64,000 bases of DNA from an uncultured delta proteobacterium (GTDB taxonomy: Bacteria > Desulfobacterota > Desulfovibrionia > Desulfovibrionales > Desulfovibrionaceae). The position numbers and the translations under genes were made by a program. Below, piece by piece: positions 62,984 through 64,000 of the stretch. Numbering within the stretch: the stretch's first letter is position 1; each line of letters starts with the position of its first letter. Under the pieces are notes generated by a model. It ran no database searches. It saw only the letters and a program-made list of their open reading frames with translations, and was not told where the DNA came from. Location: the NCBI GenBank assembly GCA_903835685.1, contig CAILNX010000030.1, forward strand, positions 78,080-142,079, given 5' to 3'.

Positions 62984-63667
62984 ATGTCTTCATTAACAAA
63001 GATTCCATGGGCTGATTGCACCTGGAATCCAACAAGTGGCTGTTCCTGGATGAGTAGGGGCTGTGATCGATGCTGGGCGGAAAAGAAAGCAATAATGCTC
63101 GCCGGTAGATCAGACTTTGATGATTACCGCAACGGATTTGAGCCAACGGTTCATAAGCATCGCCTGTACATTCCCACAACTTGGAAGGAGGGGAAAAAGG
63201 TCTACGTCAATTCCATGGGCGACCTGTTCCATCCTGATATTCCAGATGAATTCATCCAAGATGTCATTGGCGTGATCAAAGATACCCCGCAGCATTCCTA
63301 CTTCATCATGACCAAGTACACCGATGAAATGACCAGAATCGGTCGGCTGGTGACCTGGCCGGACAACCTGACCATGGCGGTCAGCATGGAAGACGCCAGC
63401 CAACTGGTGCGACTGGAGGCCTTGAGGGTGCTGCTCGTGAAGAACCGTGCCGCCGTCTTTGAGCCCCTCCTCGGTATGGTCGGCCCCATCGACCTCACCG
63501 GCATCGATTGGGTCTTGGCTGGGGGCGAGACAGGGAAAGGCAGTCGGGCGATGAACCTCTCCTGGATCATGGATATCCAGAAGCAGTGTACTGGTCAGGG
63601 CGTTCCTTTCACTGTCACCCAGTACGGGACCAATACACAACAACCACAACCTGTAATTACGCCCTAG
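62984..63667 (+). CDS. DUF5131 / phage Gp37-Gp68 family protein
   Basis: 227-residue protein with the family start TKIPWADCTWNPTSGCSWMS and the three-Cys motif GCSWMSRGCDRCWAEKKA, a barrel-like middle (KVYVNSMGDLFHPDIPDEFI; HSYFIMTKYTDEMTRIGRLV; LTMAVSMEDASQ) and WVLAGGETGKGSRAM. The family is found in phages and defence-type loci and resembles radical SAM barrels; its reaction is not established. The usual Tyr in CxxCYA is Trp here. AGGAGG 5 nt before the ATG. Confidence 0.88.
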   Translation: MSSLTKIPWADCTWNPTSGCSWMSRGCDRCWAEKKAIMLAGRSDFDDYRNGFEPTVHKHRLYIPTTWKEGKKVYVNSMGDLFHPDIPDEFIQDVIGVIKDTPQHSYFIMTKYTDEMTRIGRLVTWPDNLTMAVSMEDASQLVRLEALRVLLVKNRAAVFEPLLGMVGPIDLTGIDWVLAGGETGKGSRAMNLSWIMDIQKQCTGQGVPFTVTQYGTNTQQPQPVITP

Positions 63668-63692
63668 GTGATTTATTTGAGCTGTGAAAAAG

Positions 63693-63720
63693 GGGAGGCA
63701 TGGTTGCCGCCATGCCTCCC
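63693..63720 (+). terminator. Hairpin, cassette boundary 7
   Basis: Perfect 11-bp stem GGGAGGCATGG / CCATGCCTCCC with a TTGCCG loop; no T-run. It lies directly before the GAAGGAG of the last gene and may instead affect translation. Confidence 0.6.
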
Positions 63721-63734
63721 GAAGGAGAACAAAC

Positions 63735-64000
63735 ATGAATGTTTCAAACCAGAAGCCAAAGCCACCGCCGCAAGATCAGATGGCATTGGGCATACTTAAG
63801 AATGTACCTCTCATACACGATGGGAATGGAGTATATGTTGACGCTGCGGCAAAAGGATATCGCAACAGACTCATGCTTGTGCCGAGCGAGGATTTTATTG
63901 AATGGCTATCCGGGCAAGTTTACACGACATACAACGCCATTCTTGATCTCAATATCGTGAAAAAGCTCATCCCGCTCATTAGATGTCGCTGCATAAACCC
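63735..64000 (+). CDS. N-terminal part of a possible phage DNA primase/helicase-type protein
   Basis: Open to the right edge (88 codons visible). GGAG 8 nt before the ATG. A proline-rich start (NQKPKPPPQDQMALGIL) is followed by VPLIHDGNGVYVDAAAKGYR and LMLVPSEDFIEWLSGQVYTT. This His-Asp, small-domain, FxxWL pattern resembles the module that precedes ATPase domains in plasmid/phage primase-associated proteins. The assignment is tentative because the catalytic part is outside the window. Confidence 0.55.
   Translation, partial: MNVSNQKPKPPPQDQMALGILKNVPLIHDGNGVYVDAAAKGYRNRLMLVPSEDFIEWLSGQVYTTYNAILDLNIVKKLIPLIRCRCIN

Overview
The window looks like a chromosomal segment of a high-GC Desulfovibrio-like bacterium (Desulfobacterota, Desulfovibrionales). 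This rests on the GC-rich coding sequence, ATP synthase subunit c with a signal-peptide-like extension, Rex control, a lactate permease next to a GlcD/GlcF-type dehydrogenase, and several large CACHE/PAS kinases. That is an inference from gene content, not a database match.

Core region (1-46.7 kb). atpB (partial) and atpE lead into rex, which carries its own Rex box, then a YitT transporter, cobS and a Crp-like regulator. A cas9-like gene follows at 4.6-7.7 kb with all RuvC and HNH catalytic residues. It has no cas1, cas2, cas4 or csn2 beside it and no CRISPR array anywhere in the window. Immediately upstream, on the opposite strand, is an AT-rich divergent promoter region and a compact hairpin RNA ending in a Rho-independent terminator: a strong tracrRNA candidate. 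Next come a LysE exporter divergent from a MocR/PdxR regulator; a DUF2239 gene whose promoter is overlapped by CCCGGG-centred operators; a LOG-domain protein; a zinc ribbon; a hybrid kinase; secA; a lactate or 2-hydroxyacid oxidation cluster (Fe-S subunit, FAD subunit, sensor kinase, divergent lctP, nucleoside transporter); a glycosyltransferase/methyltransferase pair; a DUF2318-permease-ATPase iron-type ABC cluster; a MoaE-like and a C_GCAxxG_C_C redox gene; a substrate-binding protein/kinase/STAS-response-regulator operon; envelope genes; and a CdaR-controlled MFS/glycerate 2-kinase pair.

Mobile region (47.8 kb to the end). Two identical 62-bp segments (47818-47879 and 54743-54804) each hold the 3' half of tRNA-Arg(ACG) and part of its terminator. 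They bound a 6.9-kb integrative element with a tyrosine integrase, an AlpA-like protein, a DnaB-N/RepA-like helicase, an iteron cluster likely to be its origin, a zinc-ribbon protein, a secreted PLD nuclease and a lipoprotein. To the right a second element begins. It holds a DUF4160/DUF2442 pair, two distantly related unknown genes, and a run of genes mostly separated by hairpins or terminators: an SF3 primase-helicase, an SPL-like radical SAM enzyme, a possible sliding-clamp fold, a TGT/DpdA-like enzyme, a DUF5131 (Gp37/Gp68) protein, and a last gene cut by the window edge. This looks like phage-type replication plus a nucleic-acid modification set.

The most interesting points are the array-less cas9 with its antisense tracrRNA-like RNA, the iteron origin of the first element, and the radical SAM/TGT-fold/three-Cys enzyme cluster in the second. 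A family of AT-rich palindromes is also scattered through the core intergenic spaces.
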